Below are positions 6,798 to 13,507 of a stretch of DNA of 13,629 nucleotides, piece after piece; positions within the stretch are counted from its first letter, which is position 1; each line of letters begins with the position of its first letter. Origin of the DNA: Bacteroidota bacterium. GTDB taxonomy: Bacteria > Bacteroidota > Bacteroidia > Chitinophagales > Chitinophagaceae. The position numbers and the translations under genes were made by a program. The notes under the pieces are model-generated. The model was given only the letters and a program-made list of their open reading frames with translations, was not told where the DNA came from and made no database searches. Location: contig JAEZCV010000124.1 in assembly GCA_023429985.1 (NCBI GenBank), positions 1-13,629 of the forward strand. The letters run 5' to 3'.

Positions 6798-7879
6798 GTA
6801 AGATAATTTCCATAGGAAAAGCATTACCAGCCTACTGTCACCCGCAGCAGCAGATCATGCAGTTCATGCAGGCTGTTTATGCCACTAATGAAGTGGATTC
6901 AAGAAAGCTGCGTTTTTTATACCAGCAATCGGGCATCAAACAACGTTATTCTGTGGTTCCCGATTATGGTAAACCGATTGGTGAATGGAAATTTTATCCG
7001 CGATCGGAGAATCTCGAACCCTTTCCGTCACTCGAAAAAAGAATGGCTGTTTATAATAAGCAGGCTCCCTTACTTTCAGTTGATGCCATAAGAGATTGCC
7101 TTGGGAATTTCGATGCAAAAAAGATCACGCACCTTATCACCGTTAGTTGTACAGGAATGAGTGCCCCCGGACTTGACCTCCAGGTGATGGAACTCATGGA
7201 CCTTCAAAAAAATATTTTCCGTACCTCCGTGAATTTTATGGGATGTTATGCAGCCATTCATGCCCTAAAAATTGCAGATGTAATATGCAGGGCAGATGAA
7301 AATGCATTTGTGATGATCGTTTGTACAGAACTTTGCACGCTACACTTCCAAAGGGAAAATACAATGGATAATATTACATCTTCACTTTTGTTTGGAGATG
7401 GATCTGGAGCGGTGTTGGTAACAGGAAATAATTACAAGGGAAAAGGACTTGTTTTATCTTCTTTTTACAGCGAAGTAATTCCTAAAGGCAAACGCGATAT
7501 GGCCTGGGAACTTTCATCAACCGGTTTTTTAATGACATTAAGTGGCTATATACCCGATCTTATCGAAGCCGATTTTTCATCAATCGTTGAAAGAGCAATC
7601 GCAAAAGATGATAGTAAGGATATCAGTCATTGGTGTATTCATCCAGGCGGAAAAAGAGTGCTGGATGCTATTGGAAAAAGCATGGATTTCCAGGCAAATG
7701 AATTAGCCAATTCCTACCATACGCTTGAAGATTTTGGCAATCTTTCTTCTGCTACCATTTTGTTTGTTTTAGACAGAATGATGAAAGAAGAGCAGCCGGT
7801 GGAAAAACTATTTGGAGCTGCATTTGGTCCTGGTTTAACAGTTGAAACATTCACCGCACATTCCGATGCTTTCGTTTAA
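6794..7879 (+). CDS. Type III polyketide synthase (chalcone/stilbene synthase family)
   Basis: A 361-residue soluble thiolase-fold enzyme. The catalytic triad is visible: Cys151 in FMGCYAAIHALK, His283 in WCIHPGGKRVL and Asn316 in DFGNLSSATILF. The His-Asn spacing of 33 equals that of plant chalcone synthase. VSCTGMSAPGLD (about 118-129), GDGSGAVL (about 201-208) and the C-terminal FGPGLTVE (about 344-351) are further family signatures. The enzyme would condense malonyl-CoA (or methylmalonyl-CoA) on an acyl starter; bacterial relatives with membrane-lipid roles make alkylresorcinols or alkylpyrones from long-chain acyl-CoA. The start is a TTG overlapping the prenyltransferase stop (TTGA). It is chosen because the residues it adds (IISIGKALPAYCHPQQQ) match the conserved family N-terminus, whereas the next ATG at 6857 would remove them. 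It lies in a tight operon with a methyltransferase and a flavoprotein. Starter and product are not readable from sequence. Confidence 0.92.
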   Translation: MSKIISIGKALPAYCHPQQQIMQFMQAVYATNEVDSRKLRFLYQQSGIKQRYSVVPDYGKPIGEWKFYPRSENLEPFPSLEKRMAVYNKQAPLLSVDAIRDCLGNFDAKKITHLITVSCTGMSAPGLDLQVMELMDLQKNIFRTSVNFMGCYAAIHALKIADVICRADENAFVMIVCTELCTLHFQRENTMDNITSSLLFGDGSGAVLVTGNNYKGKGLVLSSFYSEVIPKGKRDMAWELSSTGFLMTLSGYIPDLIEADFSSIVERAIAKDDSKDISHWCIHPGGKRVLDAIGKSMDFQANELANSYHTLEDFGNLSSATILFVLDRMMKEEQPVEKLFGAAFGPGLTVETFTAHSDAFV

Positions 7880-8564
7880 ATCCAGGTCATATGAGAAAGA
7901 ATTGCTTGATGGAAACAATATTCCATTTAACGACATCGCTCTGAACATGAAAGAACTGGATTTTATTAATACCAGGCTTGGAGGCCACCGGGTAACTATC
8001 AGTGGAGTTGAATCATTTCATTCCAATAACCATAACTCACTAAGCATTGTTGAAATTGGATGTGGGGGAGGCGATAATTTACGCTCCATTCGCCGGTGGG
8101 CTGAAACTAAGAAACTCAACCTTCAACTTAAAGGAATTGATATCAATTCAAATACCATTGCCTTTGCTGAAAAAATTAAAGAGAATGAAGGGATCGAATT
8201 TATTCATGCCGATTATAAAGAAGTGAATTTTGATGTGCGTCCCGACATAATTTTCTCTTCACTTTTCTGCCATCATTTTACCGATAGTGAGTTGGTGGAA
8301 ATGATGAAATGGAAAAGGGATCATTCACGAATGGGCTTTTTCATCAATGATCTTCACCGTAATTTTTTTGCTTACCACAGTATACGTTTGCTGGTGAATA
8401 CGTTTTCTAAAAGTTATCTTGTTAAGAATGATGCGCCCCTTTCGGTTCGTCGCGGATTTTTACGAAGTGATTGGGAAAGAATATTTCATGACGCGGAAAT
8501 CTGTAATTACAGCATTGGATGGAAGTGGGCTTTTCGATGGCTGATAAAGTTTAAGCATGGTTAA
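7866..8564 (+). CDS. Class I SAM-dependent methyltransferase of the T3PKS operon
   Basis: A 232-residue protein. Motif I VEIGCGGGDN is at about 62-71, the acidic end of the second strand is in KGIDIN (Asp92), HADYKEV near 115 fits motif II/III, and SSLFCHHF at about 131-138 is the post-strand-4 loop. The C-terminal third (FINDLHRN, SVRRGFLRSDWERIF) is of the UbiE/type-11 methyltransferase style. Likely activity is O- or C-methylation of the polyketide product. ATG 7866 gives a 14-bp overlap with the synthase gene and begins MLSFKSRSYEKELLD; a TTG at 7842 would add 8 residues and is less likely. It overlaps the next gene by 8 bp. In Streptomyces srsABC the equivalent SrsB methylates an alkylresorcinol; that parallel is inference from gene order and family. 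Confidence 0.85.
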   Translation: MLSFKSRSYEKELLDGNNIPFNDIALNMKELDFINTRLGGHRVTISGVESFHSNNHNSLSIVEIGCGGGDNLRSIRRWAETKKLNLQLKGIDINSNTIAFAEKIKENEGIEFIHADYKEVNFDVRPDIIFSSLFCHHFTDSELVEMMKWKRDHSRMGFFINDLHRNFFAYHSIRLLVNTFSKSYLVKNDAPLSVRRGFLRSDWERIFHDAEICNYSIGWKWAFRWLIKFKHG

Positions 8565-9702
8565 GCAGGAGAAATATGATGTGGTGATCATTGGGGGAGG
8601 ACTGGCAGGTTTGTCGGCGGCCATTCAACTGGCAAAATTGAGCCGAAATGTATTGTTAGTTGAAAAGGAATCTTATCCCCATCATAAGGTTTGTGGTGAA
8701 TACATTAGTATAGAGTCATGGGATTATCTTTTATTATTAGGACTTGACCTTGAGAATATAAACCCGCCAAAAATTAACCGGCTCTTACTATCTGCTCCTA
8801 ACGGAAATAGTTTTACTACAAAATTAGAGCAGGGCGGGTTTGGAATGAGTCGTTATTTTTTAGATCATGCTCTTGCGCGCATTGCAGAAAGCTGCGGAGT
8901 GAAGATTTTTAGTTCAACAAAAGTGGATGATGTAAAATTTTTGAATGAATTTAAAATTAAACTAAGTGGTGCGCATGCTGCTGAAATTTTATCAAAGTCA
9001 TGCATCAGTGCTTTTGGAAAACGATCTAATCTTGATATTAAATTGAATCGAAAATTCCTTCAGTCCTATGATAAAAAACTTCAGAATTTTATTGGTGTGA
9101 AATACCACATTCATTCTGACTGGCCACCTGATGTTATCGGCCTCCATAATTTCAAGGATGGTTATTGCGGAATTTCTCAAATAGAATCCGGTAAATATTG
9201 CTTGTGTTATTTAACCACAGCCGCCAACCTTCGATCTGCGGGTGGGGAAATAAAGTCAATGGAAGTTTCCATACTTCATAAAAACCCGTTGCTTAAAGAA
9301 ATTTTTTCCGCTGCTGTATTCGAGGAAGGATTTCCCATAGCTATTTCGCAGGTGAGTTTTGTAAACAAGTCAGGAATTGAACAGCATATGTTAATGACTG
9401 GGGATGCAGCAGGTATGATCACTCCTTTGTGTGGAAATGGAATGAGCATGGCGCTTCATTCGGGTAAGATAGCAGCTATGCTGACAGAAGATTTCTTAGC
9501 CGGTAAAATTTCAAGAGAAGCAATGGAAAAGGCATATGAAGTGGAATGGAAGGCACAATTTTCAAGGCGCATGAATGCAGGGAGACTGCTGCAGCGCTTC
9601 TTTGGGAGTTCAAGTCTTTCGAATGGGTTTGTTGGCTTGTTCCAAACATTTCCAGCATTGGCAGCTCCTGTTATCAGGCTAACGCATGGAAAACCTTTTT
9701 AA
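8557..9702 (+). CDS. FAD-dependent oxidoreductase, geranylgeranyl-reductase/hydroxylase type
   Basis: A 381-residue flavoprotein. The Rossmann FAD signature VVIIGGGLAGLSAA is at about 9-22, the second-strand glutamate in LLVEKE at about 33-38, the family block HHKVCGEYIS at about 42-51, DGYCGI at about 201-206, and the ribityl-binding GDAAGMITPLCGNGM at about 282-296. This places it in the FixC/geranylgeranyl reductase and aromatic hydroxylase group. Two roles fit the operon: hydroxylation of a resorcinol ring toward a quinone, as for SrsC in the Streptomyces phenolic-lipid pathway, or saturation of the chain added by the UbiA enzyme. Sequence alone cannot separate these. The ATG at 8557 overlaps the methyltransferase stop by 8 bp. 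Confidence 0.87.
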   Translation: MVKQEKYDVVIIGGGLAGLSAAIQLAKLSRNVLLVEKESYPHHKVCGEYISIESWDYLLLLGLDLENINPPKINRLLLSAPNGNSFTTKLEQGGFGMSRYFLDHALARIAESCGVKIFSSTKVDDVKFLNEFKIKLSGAHAAEILSKSCISAFGKRSNLDIKLNRKFLQSYDKKLQNFIGVKYHIHSDWPPDVIGLHNFKDGYCGISQIESGKYCLCYLTTAANLRSAGGEIKSMEVSILHKNPLLKEIFSAAVFEEGFPIAISQVSFVNKSGIEQHMLMTGDAAGMITPLCGNGMSMALHSGKIAAMLTEDFLAGKISREAMEKAYEVEWKAQFSRRMNAGRLLQRFFGSSSLSNGFVGLFQTFPALAAPVIRLTHGKPF

Positions 9703-9728
9703 GGCATGTTGTTTGTAAATTTAAGGGC

Positions 9729-10106
9729 ATGAACAGCACAAAACAGTCAAAAAAAACACTGGTACTTGGCGCTTCTGAGAATCCTTCGCGCTATAGTTTT
9801 CTTGCTATAAGAAAGTTGCAGGCATATAATCACCCCGTTGTAGCAATAGGACGTAAGGAAGGAAAAGTTGGTGATGTTTCTATTACTAAAGAAAAAAAGG
9901 AAGAAAACGATATCGATACAATTACACTTTATCTCAATCCCACACATCAGAAAGAATATTATGATTACATAATGAGCCTGAAGCCTAAGCGCATCATATT
10001 CAACCCGGGCACAGAGAACGAGGAATTGATTGAAATGGCTGAGCGCAAAAATATTGAGCCTGTTATTGGTTGCACCCTGGTTATGTTAAGCACAGGCGAG
10101 TTTTAA
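9729..10106 (+). CDS. CoA-binding-domain (YccU-like) protein
   Basis: A 125-residue cytosolic protein with a compact Rossmann fold. The nucleotide-binding opening TLVLGASENPSRYS is at about 10-23, the second strand is HPVVAIGRKEGKVGDV at about 35-50, DTITLYLNP lies near 63-71, and IIFNPGTENEELIEMAERKN at about 89-108 with PVIGCTLVML at the end is characteristic of single-domain CoA-binding proteins (YccU/acyl-CoA synthetase NDP-forming alpha domain). Physiological role is poorly defined for the family. ATG 9729 is chosen because the frame continues upstream only into the flavoprotein gene, where it is not protein-like. It lies 26 bp after the T3PKS operon, so read-through is possible, but the family is a common housekeeping one and a link to the pathway is unproven. 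Confidence 0.85.
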   Translation: MNSTKQSKKTLVLGASENPSRYSFLAIRKLQAYNHPVVAIGRKEGKVGDVSITKEKKEENDIDTITLYLNPTHQKEYYDYIMSLKPKRIIFNPGTENEELIEMAERKNIEPVIGCTLVMLSTGEF

Positions 10107-10258
10107 TATTCAGGTGATTAATACTAAGGGTATTTACCAATTTTTAAAATTTTATATACCAAACACTTTCATTTCAGCGGGATATTTCCAATATTGCAAC
10201 CCTATCCAATTATCCGGTTTTCATAGAAGTTATTTATAACTTTTAAAAATCATATCCA

Positions 10259-10720
10259 ATGAAACTAACCAGAACCTGCCTGATGGGATTCGTATTTTCC
10301 CTGTTTATTGCCGGCGCGCAAGCACAGGAAATTCCCATTAATGAGCCCGACTATAATAAGCCCCAGCTTTTTTCAGAATTACCTTCTTCCATAGAACTTC
10401 ATTTAAGCGCTTTTGAATCGCTTTTAAGCAGTGCTGTCGGAGCAAAAATTAATTTCACCATCACTCCTGGTTTTATTTTCAACGGACATGTAGTTTCTAA
10501 GTCAGCCCCAAAGGATAGAAACGTTCAAAGTATTGTAATTAAATCAACCAATTACGAGGGTGCCACTCTCACTTTTACAAGAGTATTATTGGAAGACGGA
10601 ACCATCCGTTACCTTGGAAGGATATTAAGCATGAACAACAGCGATGCTTATGAACTTTCACATGCAAACGGAAAATATTACTTCAACAAAAAACATTTAT
10701 ACGATATAATGAATGAATGA
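10259..10720 (+). CDS. Small secreted protein next to the metalloprotease
   Basis: A 153-residue protein with a clear Sec signal peptide (MKLTRTCLMGFVFSLFIAGA, predicted cleavage after AQA near residue 22). The mature part is about 130 residues with no cysteine. It contains LPSSIELHLSAFESLLSSAVG, probably helical, then alternating strands (INFTITPGFIFNGHVVSK, VQSIVIKSTNYEGATLTFTRVLLEDGTIRYLGRIL). No family is recognised. It lies 42 bp upstream of the secreted metalloprotease on the same strand and is probably co-transcribed. Because that protease appears to lack a propeptide, this protein could be a cognate inhibitor, chaperone or binding partner, but this is inference from position only. The 152 bp upstream hold an AT-rich region with no clear promoter match. 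Confidence 0.7.
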   Translation: MKLTRTCLMGFVFSLFIAGAQAQEIPINEPDYNKPQLFSELPSSIELHLSAFESLLSSAVGAKINFTITPGFIFNGHVVSKSAPKDRNVQSIVIKSTNYEGATLTFTRVLLEDGTIRYLGRILSMNNSDAYELSHANGKYYFNKKHLYDIMNE

Positions 10721-10762
10721 TCTTAATTGACAAACCAGGCTAACCACCAATACCACCTAACA

Positions 10763-12355
10763 ATGAAAATCCTATCCTTCCTCCTCCTCAGTTTATTGCT
10801 GGGTTTTTCGCCCAGTGCATTTTCCCAGGTGCCTGTTATGAACAGTCATCCATCTGCATCAGCAACAATTTTCCTTGATTTTGATGGCCATTTGGTGCAG
10901 GGCACCAGTTGGAATTCCATGGGCGCTATTGAATGCGGGCCAGCAAATTTAGATGCATCAAAAATCAGTGAAGTGTTTCACAGGGTGGCCGAAGATTACA
11001 GGCCTTTTAATGTTAATGTAACTACAGATTCAACCAAATACTGGGCTGCGCCTTCTACACGTCGTATCCGGTTAGTTGTAACCGTTAGTAGTGCATGGTT
11101 TGGTTCAAACGCTGGAGGTGTAGCATATATGGGTTCCTTTACCTGGGGCGATAATTCACCGGCATTTGTATTTTCTGCGCTGCTGGGATATAATGCCAAG
11201 AATATAGCTGAAGCGGCATCTCATGAAATTGGTCATACACTTGGTTTAAGACACCAGGCAGCTTATGATGGCAATTGTCATAAAATTTCGGATTATCATA
11301 CGGGTATAGGCTCGGGTGAAACCGGTTGGGCGCCAATTATGGGTGTGGGATATTATCGCAATTTTACTTTGTGGAACAGTGGAGCCAATCCTCTGGGCTG
11401 TACCAATATTCAAAATGATCTTGAGATCATCACTAACTATAATGGGTTTGGTTATAGAAGTGATGATTATGGATCTCATTTCCCTTCGGCCAGTTCTGCC
11501 ACTTTTTCAAACAATTCATTTTTAATTAATGGAATCATTGAAAGAAATACAGATGTAGATGTTATTAAATTTAACATGCCTTCTTTTGGAAGGTTTCAGC
11601 TCAGTGCACTTCCATTCAGCGTTGGCAGTGGAAACACGGGTTCCAACCTTGACTTACAGGTGGAATTAATGACCAATCAGAATACAGTTATCAGCACATA
11701 TAACCCCGAAGATATTCTTGCAGTATCCATAGATACTATGCTAAGTGCCGGAACTTATTACCTGCGTATGCAGGGTAAGGGCAATTCTTATGCATCGGAA
11801 TATGCAAGTCTTGGTTCATATAAACTCGAAGCAACTTTCAGCAATGCGCCTGTTTTACCGCTTCATAAGTTCAGTCTAACAGGAAAAAATATCAATAGCT
11901 GGCACCAGTTGAACTGGGAAATAATTGCAGATGAAACGGTGGTTAAACAAACCATTGAAGTATCAGCAAACGGGAATACTTTTAAGCCACTGGCCTTCCC
12001 GGGTGCCGAAGAAAGATCTTATTCATGGATTCCTGCTGCTACCGGCAATATTTTTTACAGGGTGAAATCGGAATTTGACGATGGCCGCACCTTTTATTCC
12101 AACATCATTAACCTGAAGAATGATGCCGCTTCAAAACCACAATTGCAGTCAAACATTGTAACATCTCGCCTGCTTGTTTCCGGTGGTGCCGGATATGATT
12201 TTCATATTGTTGATATCAATGGAAGGATTTTCCGCAAAGGTTCGATTGAATCGGGGCAGCAGCAAATTGAGGTGTCAGGATTGCCGGCAGGAATGTACCT
12301 GGTTCATTTCTATAGCAGCAACATGGTTTTTGCCGAAAAATTTCTTAAACAATAG
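10763..12355 (+). CDS. Secreted metzincin-type zinc metalloprotease with T9SS sorting domain
   Basis: A 530-residue protein. A signal peptide covers about 1-21 (MKILSFLLLSLLLGF... AFSQ). The catalytic domain spans about 34-230 with the zinc site HEIGHTLGLRH (His154, Glu155, His158, His164) and a probable Met-turn at APIMGVGYYRN (Met193), the metzincin pattern HExxHxxGxxH. A beta domain at about 245-360 (NSFLINGIIERNTDVDVIKF... SAGTYYLRMQG) resembles the pre-peptidase C-terminal (PPC) domain. A linking beta module follows, and the last 65 residues (DFHIVDINGRIF... VSGLPAGMYLVHFYSS...FLKQ) are a type A T9SS sorting domain. It should be exported through the outer membrane and anchored or released. 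The catalytic domain starts almost directly after the signal peptide, so no obvious propeptide is present. An upstream TTG would add 12 residues before the signal peptide and is rejected. A strong terminator follows. Confidence 0.88.
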   Translation: MKILSFLLLSLLLGFSPSAFSQVPVMNSHPSASATIFLDFDGHLVQGTSWNSMGAIECGPANLDASKISEVFHRVAEDYRPFNVNVTTDSTKYWAAPSTRRIRLVVTVSSAWFGSNAGGVAYMGSFTWGDNSPAFVFSALLGYNAKNIAEAASHEIGHTLGLRHQAAYDGNCHKISDYHTGIGSGETGWAPIMGVGYYRNFTLWNSGANPLGCTNIQNDLEIITNYNGFGYRSDDYGSHFPSASSATFSNNSFLINGIIERNTDVDVIKFNMPSFGRFQLSALPFSVGSGNTGSNLDLQVELMTNQNTVISTYNPEDILAVSIDTMLSAGTYYLRMQGKGNSYASEYASLGSYKLEATFSNAPVLPLHKFSLTGKNINSWHQLNWEIIADETVVKQTIEVSANGNTFKPLAFPGAEERSYSWIPAATGNIFYRVKSEFDDGRTFYSNIINLKNDAASKPQLQSNIVTSRLLVSGGAGYDFHIVDINGRIFRKGSIESGQQQIEVSGLPAGMYLVHFYSSNMVFAEKFLKQ

Positions 12356-12386
12356 TTCTCAGTAATCCCTACCCCTTTGGTAACCC

Positions 12387-12422
12387 GGGGTTTTTCCGTA
12401 ACTTGGAAAAACCCCTTTTTTT
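12387..12422 (+). terminator. Strong intrinsic terminator abutting the next start codon
   Basis: A perfect 11-bp stem, GGGGTTTTTCC (12387-12397) and GGAAAAACCCC (12405-12415), has a 7-nt loop (GTAACTT) and is followed by seven T residues (12416-12422). It ends the metalloprotease transcript. The ATG of the next gene begins at 12423, immediately after the T tract. Confidence 0.85.
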
Positions 12423-12896
12423 ATGCGCTGGAGAAAATTCAATGGAGAAACCCTCGAACTTCCCATTTATAAGGCTGTAGAAAATGTTATCACCCGCGAA
12501 AAGGCAGCAGGCTATAATTTAAAAGTTTGCATTGGAACCGACTCCCAGGTGAAAGGTTCTGAAACCGAATTTGCAACTGTAATTGTTTTCTTACGCGAAG
12601 GACATGGAGGCTTCATGTTCATTCACAACGATAAAACCAAACAGCAGTTTTCCATTAAGGAAAGGATGCTGGTGGAAGTAGCACGAAGTATTGAGATCGC
12701 TTATGAATTATGCGATCTTTTTACTTTATATGATGTTGATATGGAAGTGCATGCGGATATCAATACCAACCCGAATTTTAAAAGTAATGATGCACTTAAA
12801 GAGGCCATGGGATATATACTGGGAATGGGCTTTGCATTTAAAGCCAAACCCGAAGCTTTTGCCAGCAGCAGCTGCGCAAATAAGATCGTAAACTAA
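12423..12896 (+). CDS. YkuK-family RNase H-like protein (DUF458)
   Basis: A 157-residue cytosolic protein. The core begins VCIGTDSQVKGSETEFATVIVFLREG at about 36-61, where the GTDSQ aspartate is the first catalytic-type acidic residue of the RNase H-like fold. It continues with a helix IKERMLVEVARSIEIAYEL (Glu near 79) and the strand VDMEVHADINTNPNFKSND at about 105-123, then GMGFAFKAKPEAFASSSCAN at the C-terminus. This is the arrangement of the YkuK/DUF458 family, predicted RNase H-related proteins of unsettled function. The length is typical. The start MRWRKFNGE fits the family N-terminus, so the ATG touching the terminator T tract appears genuine. Its promoter must then lie inside or upstream of the terminator, or the gene depends on read-through. 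Confidence 0.82.
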   Translation: MRWRKFNGETLELPIYKAVENVITREKAAGYNLKVCIGTDSQVKGSETEFATVIVFLREGHGGFMFIHNDKTKQQFSIKERMLVEVARSIEIAYELCDLFTLYDVDMEVHADINTNPNFKSNDALKEAMGYILGMGFAFKAKPEAFASSSCANKIVN

Positions 12897-12914
12897 GAGA
12901 GGGGGAAACAGAAG

Positions 12915-13084
12915 GTTTTAAACAACGGAGTTACGGAGGCACGGATGAAGCACAGAGATATTAAAACTATTATAAAAAACGCGAATGCTGAGACAAGAGA
13001 TTTAGCTATCTATATACGTCACAATATAATTTAGATATTCCTCCGTGTCCCCTCCGTGCCTCTGTGGCTCCGTGGTTCAAATTA
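12915..13084. repeat. Large imperfect inverted repeat of CTCCGTG-type units
   Basis: The reverse complement of about 12915-12959 aligns with 13040-13084. Shared blocks in order are CCGTGCCTC, CTCCGT, GTT and AAA, with the same spacing. Each arm is itself built from short units of the CCTCCGTG/CTCTGTGG type. About 80 bp of AT-rich DNA without a gene lie between the arms. Sequences of this type are common in Bacteroidota intergenic regions by general familiarity; the window shows only this pair. A transcript could fold into a long hairpin. Confidence 0.65.
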
Positions 13085-13086
13085 AA

Positions 13087-13223
13087 CTATTTACGAAGAT
13101 TTACCAGCATATCCCTCCTCATCTCCAGATAATATTCATGTGGCAATCCCAGCCCTTCCTTGCAAAAGAATCATCAATGCCCTGTGGTATGCTCAAAATA
13201 AATTGAAGGGTCTTTTTGTAGAG
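13087..13223 (-). pseudogene. Possible remnant of a minus-strand gene
   Basis: Two overlapping minus-strand frames look protein-like. The first reads LYKKTLQFILSIPQGIDDSF (13223 to about 13155). Near a purine-rich stretch at about 13155-13170 a second frame takes over, reading KEGLGLPHEYYLEMRRDMLV and ending NLRK at a stop (13087-13089). A start codon is missing, and an upstream stop falls in the palindrome at 13225-13238. This could be the C-terminal relic of a decayed gene of about 45 residues or more, or chance. No family is recognised. Confidence 0.3.
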
Positions 13224-13224
13224 T

Positions 13225-13274
13225 CAACGCATGCGTTGTCTTGCGCTAAACGCCTAAACGCCTAAACCCCTAAA
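13225..13274. repeat. Palindrome followed by CGCCTAAA short tandem repeats
   Basis: CAACGCATGCGTTG (13225-13238) is a perfect 14-bp palindrome. Six bases later come four near-identical units CGCTAAA, CGCCTAAA, CGCCTAAA, CCCCTAAA (13244-13274). No gene covers them. They may be part of a mobile intergenic repeat or a protein-binding site. Confidence 0.6.
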
Positions 13275-13284
13275 CCAATTTAAA

Positions 13285-13470
13285 TTATTTTCCTCCAGAG
13301 GGTTCTGGAAACATAGCCAGGCTATTAACTTCCTGAGGTTCCAGGGTAAGTGTGGTGCTTTTATATACCCTGTCGAGCTTTTTACTGTCTTCCTGTGCAA
13401 AAGAAAAAACAACTAAAACCAAAACAAACAGAATTACAACCAGGTTCTTTTCCAATAGAGCTTTATTCAT
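13285..13470 (-). CDS. Small secreted protein, unknown function
   Basis: A 61-residue protein starting at ATG 13470. The N-terminus MNKALLEKNLVVILFVLVLV continues to FSFAQ, a Sec signal peptide with a cleavage site near residue 27. The mature part is only about 34 residues (EDSKKLDRVYKSTTLTLEPQ... SLAMFPEPSGGK). The frame is open upstream to 13536, but that portion overlaps the end of the EngB-like gene and would place 22 residues before the signal peptide, so the internal Met is preferred. It starts 37 bp downstream of the EngB-like stop on the same strand and may be co-transcribed. Function unknown. Short length and lack of motifs lower confidence, but the signal peptide is convincing. Confidence 0.55.
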   Translation of the reverse strand: MNKALLEKNLVVILFVLVLVVFSFAQEDSKKLDRVYKSTTLTLEPQEVNSLAMFPEPSGGK

Positions 13471-13507
13471 ATCCAGATTCCAATCGGCTGCAATATAAAT
13501 ATAAAAA

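Noticed and set aside
7842..7865. Upstream TTG start for the methyltransferase
   Set aside because: It would lengthen the overlap with the synthase gene to 38 bp for 8 unremarkable residues; the ATG at 7866 gives a normal coupled overlap.
9546..9728. N-terminal extension of the CoA-binding protein
   Set aside because: This part lies inside the flavoprotein gene in another frame and is not protein-like; the domain starts properly from ATG 9729.
10107..10200. Terminator after the CoA-binding gene
   Set aside because: Only a 5-bp AATAC/GTATT stem with an imperfect T run is present, too weak to call.
10727..10762. TTG start for the metalloprotease
   Set aside because: It would put 12 polar residues in front of an otherwise standard signal peptide; ATG 10763 is preferred.
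12915..13274. CRISPR array
   Set aside because: The repeats are short, degenerate and partly inverted, without regular unique spacers, and no cas gene is present.
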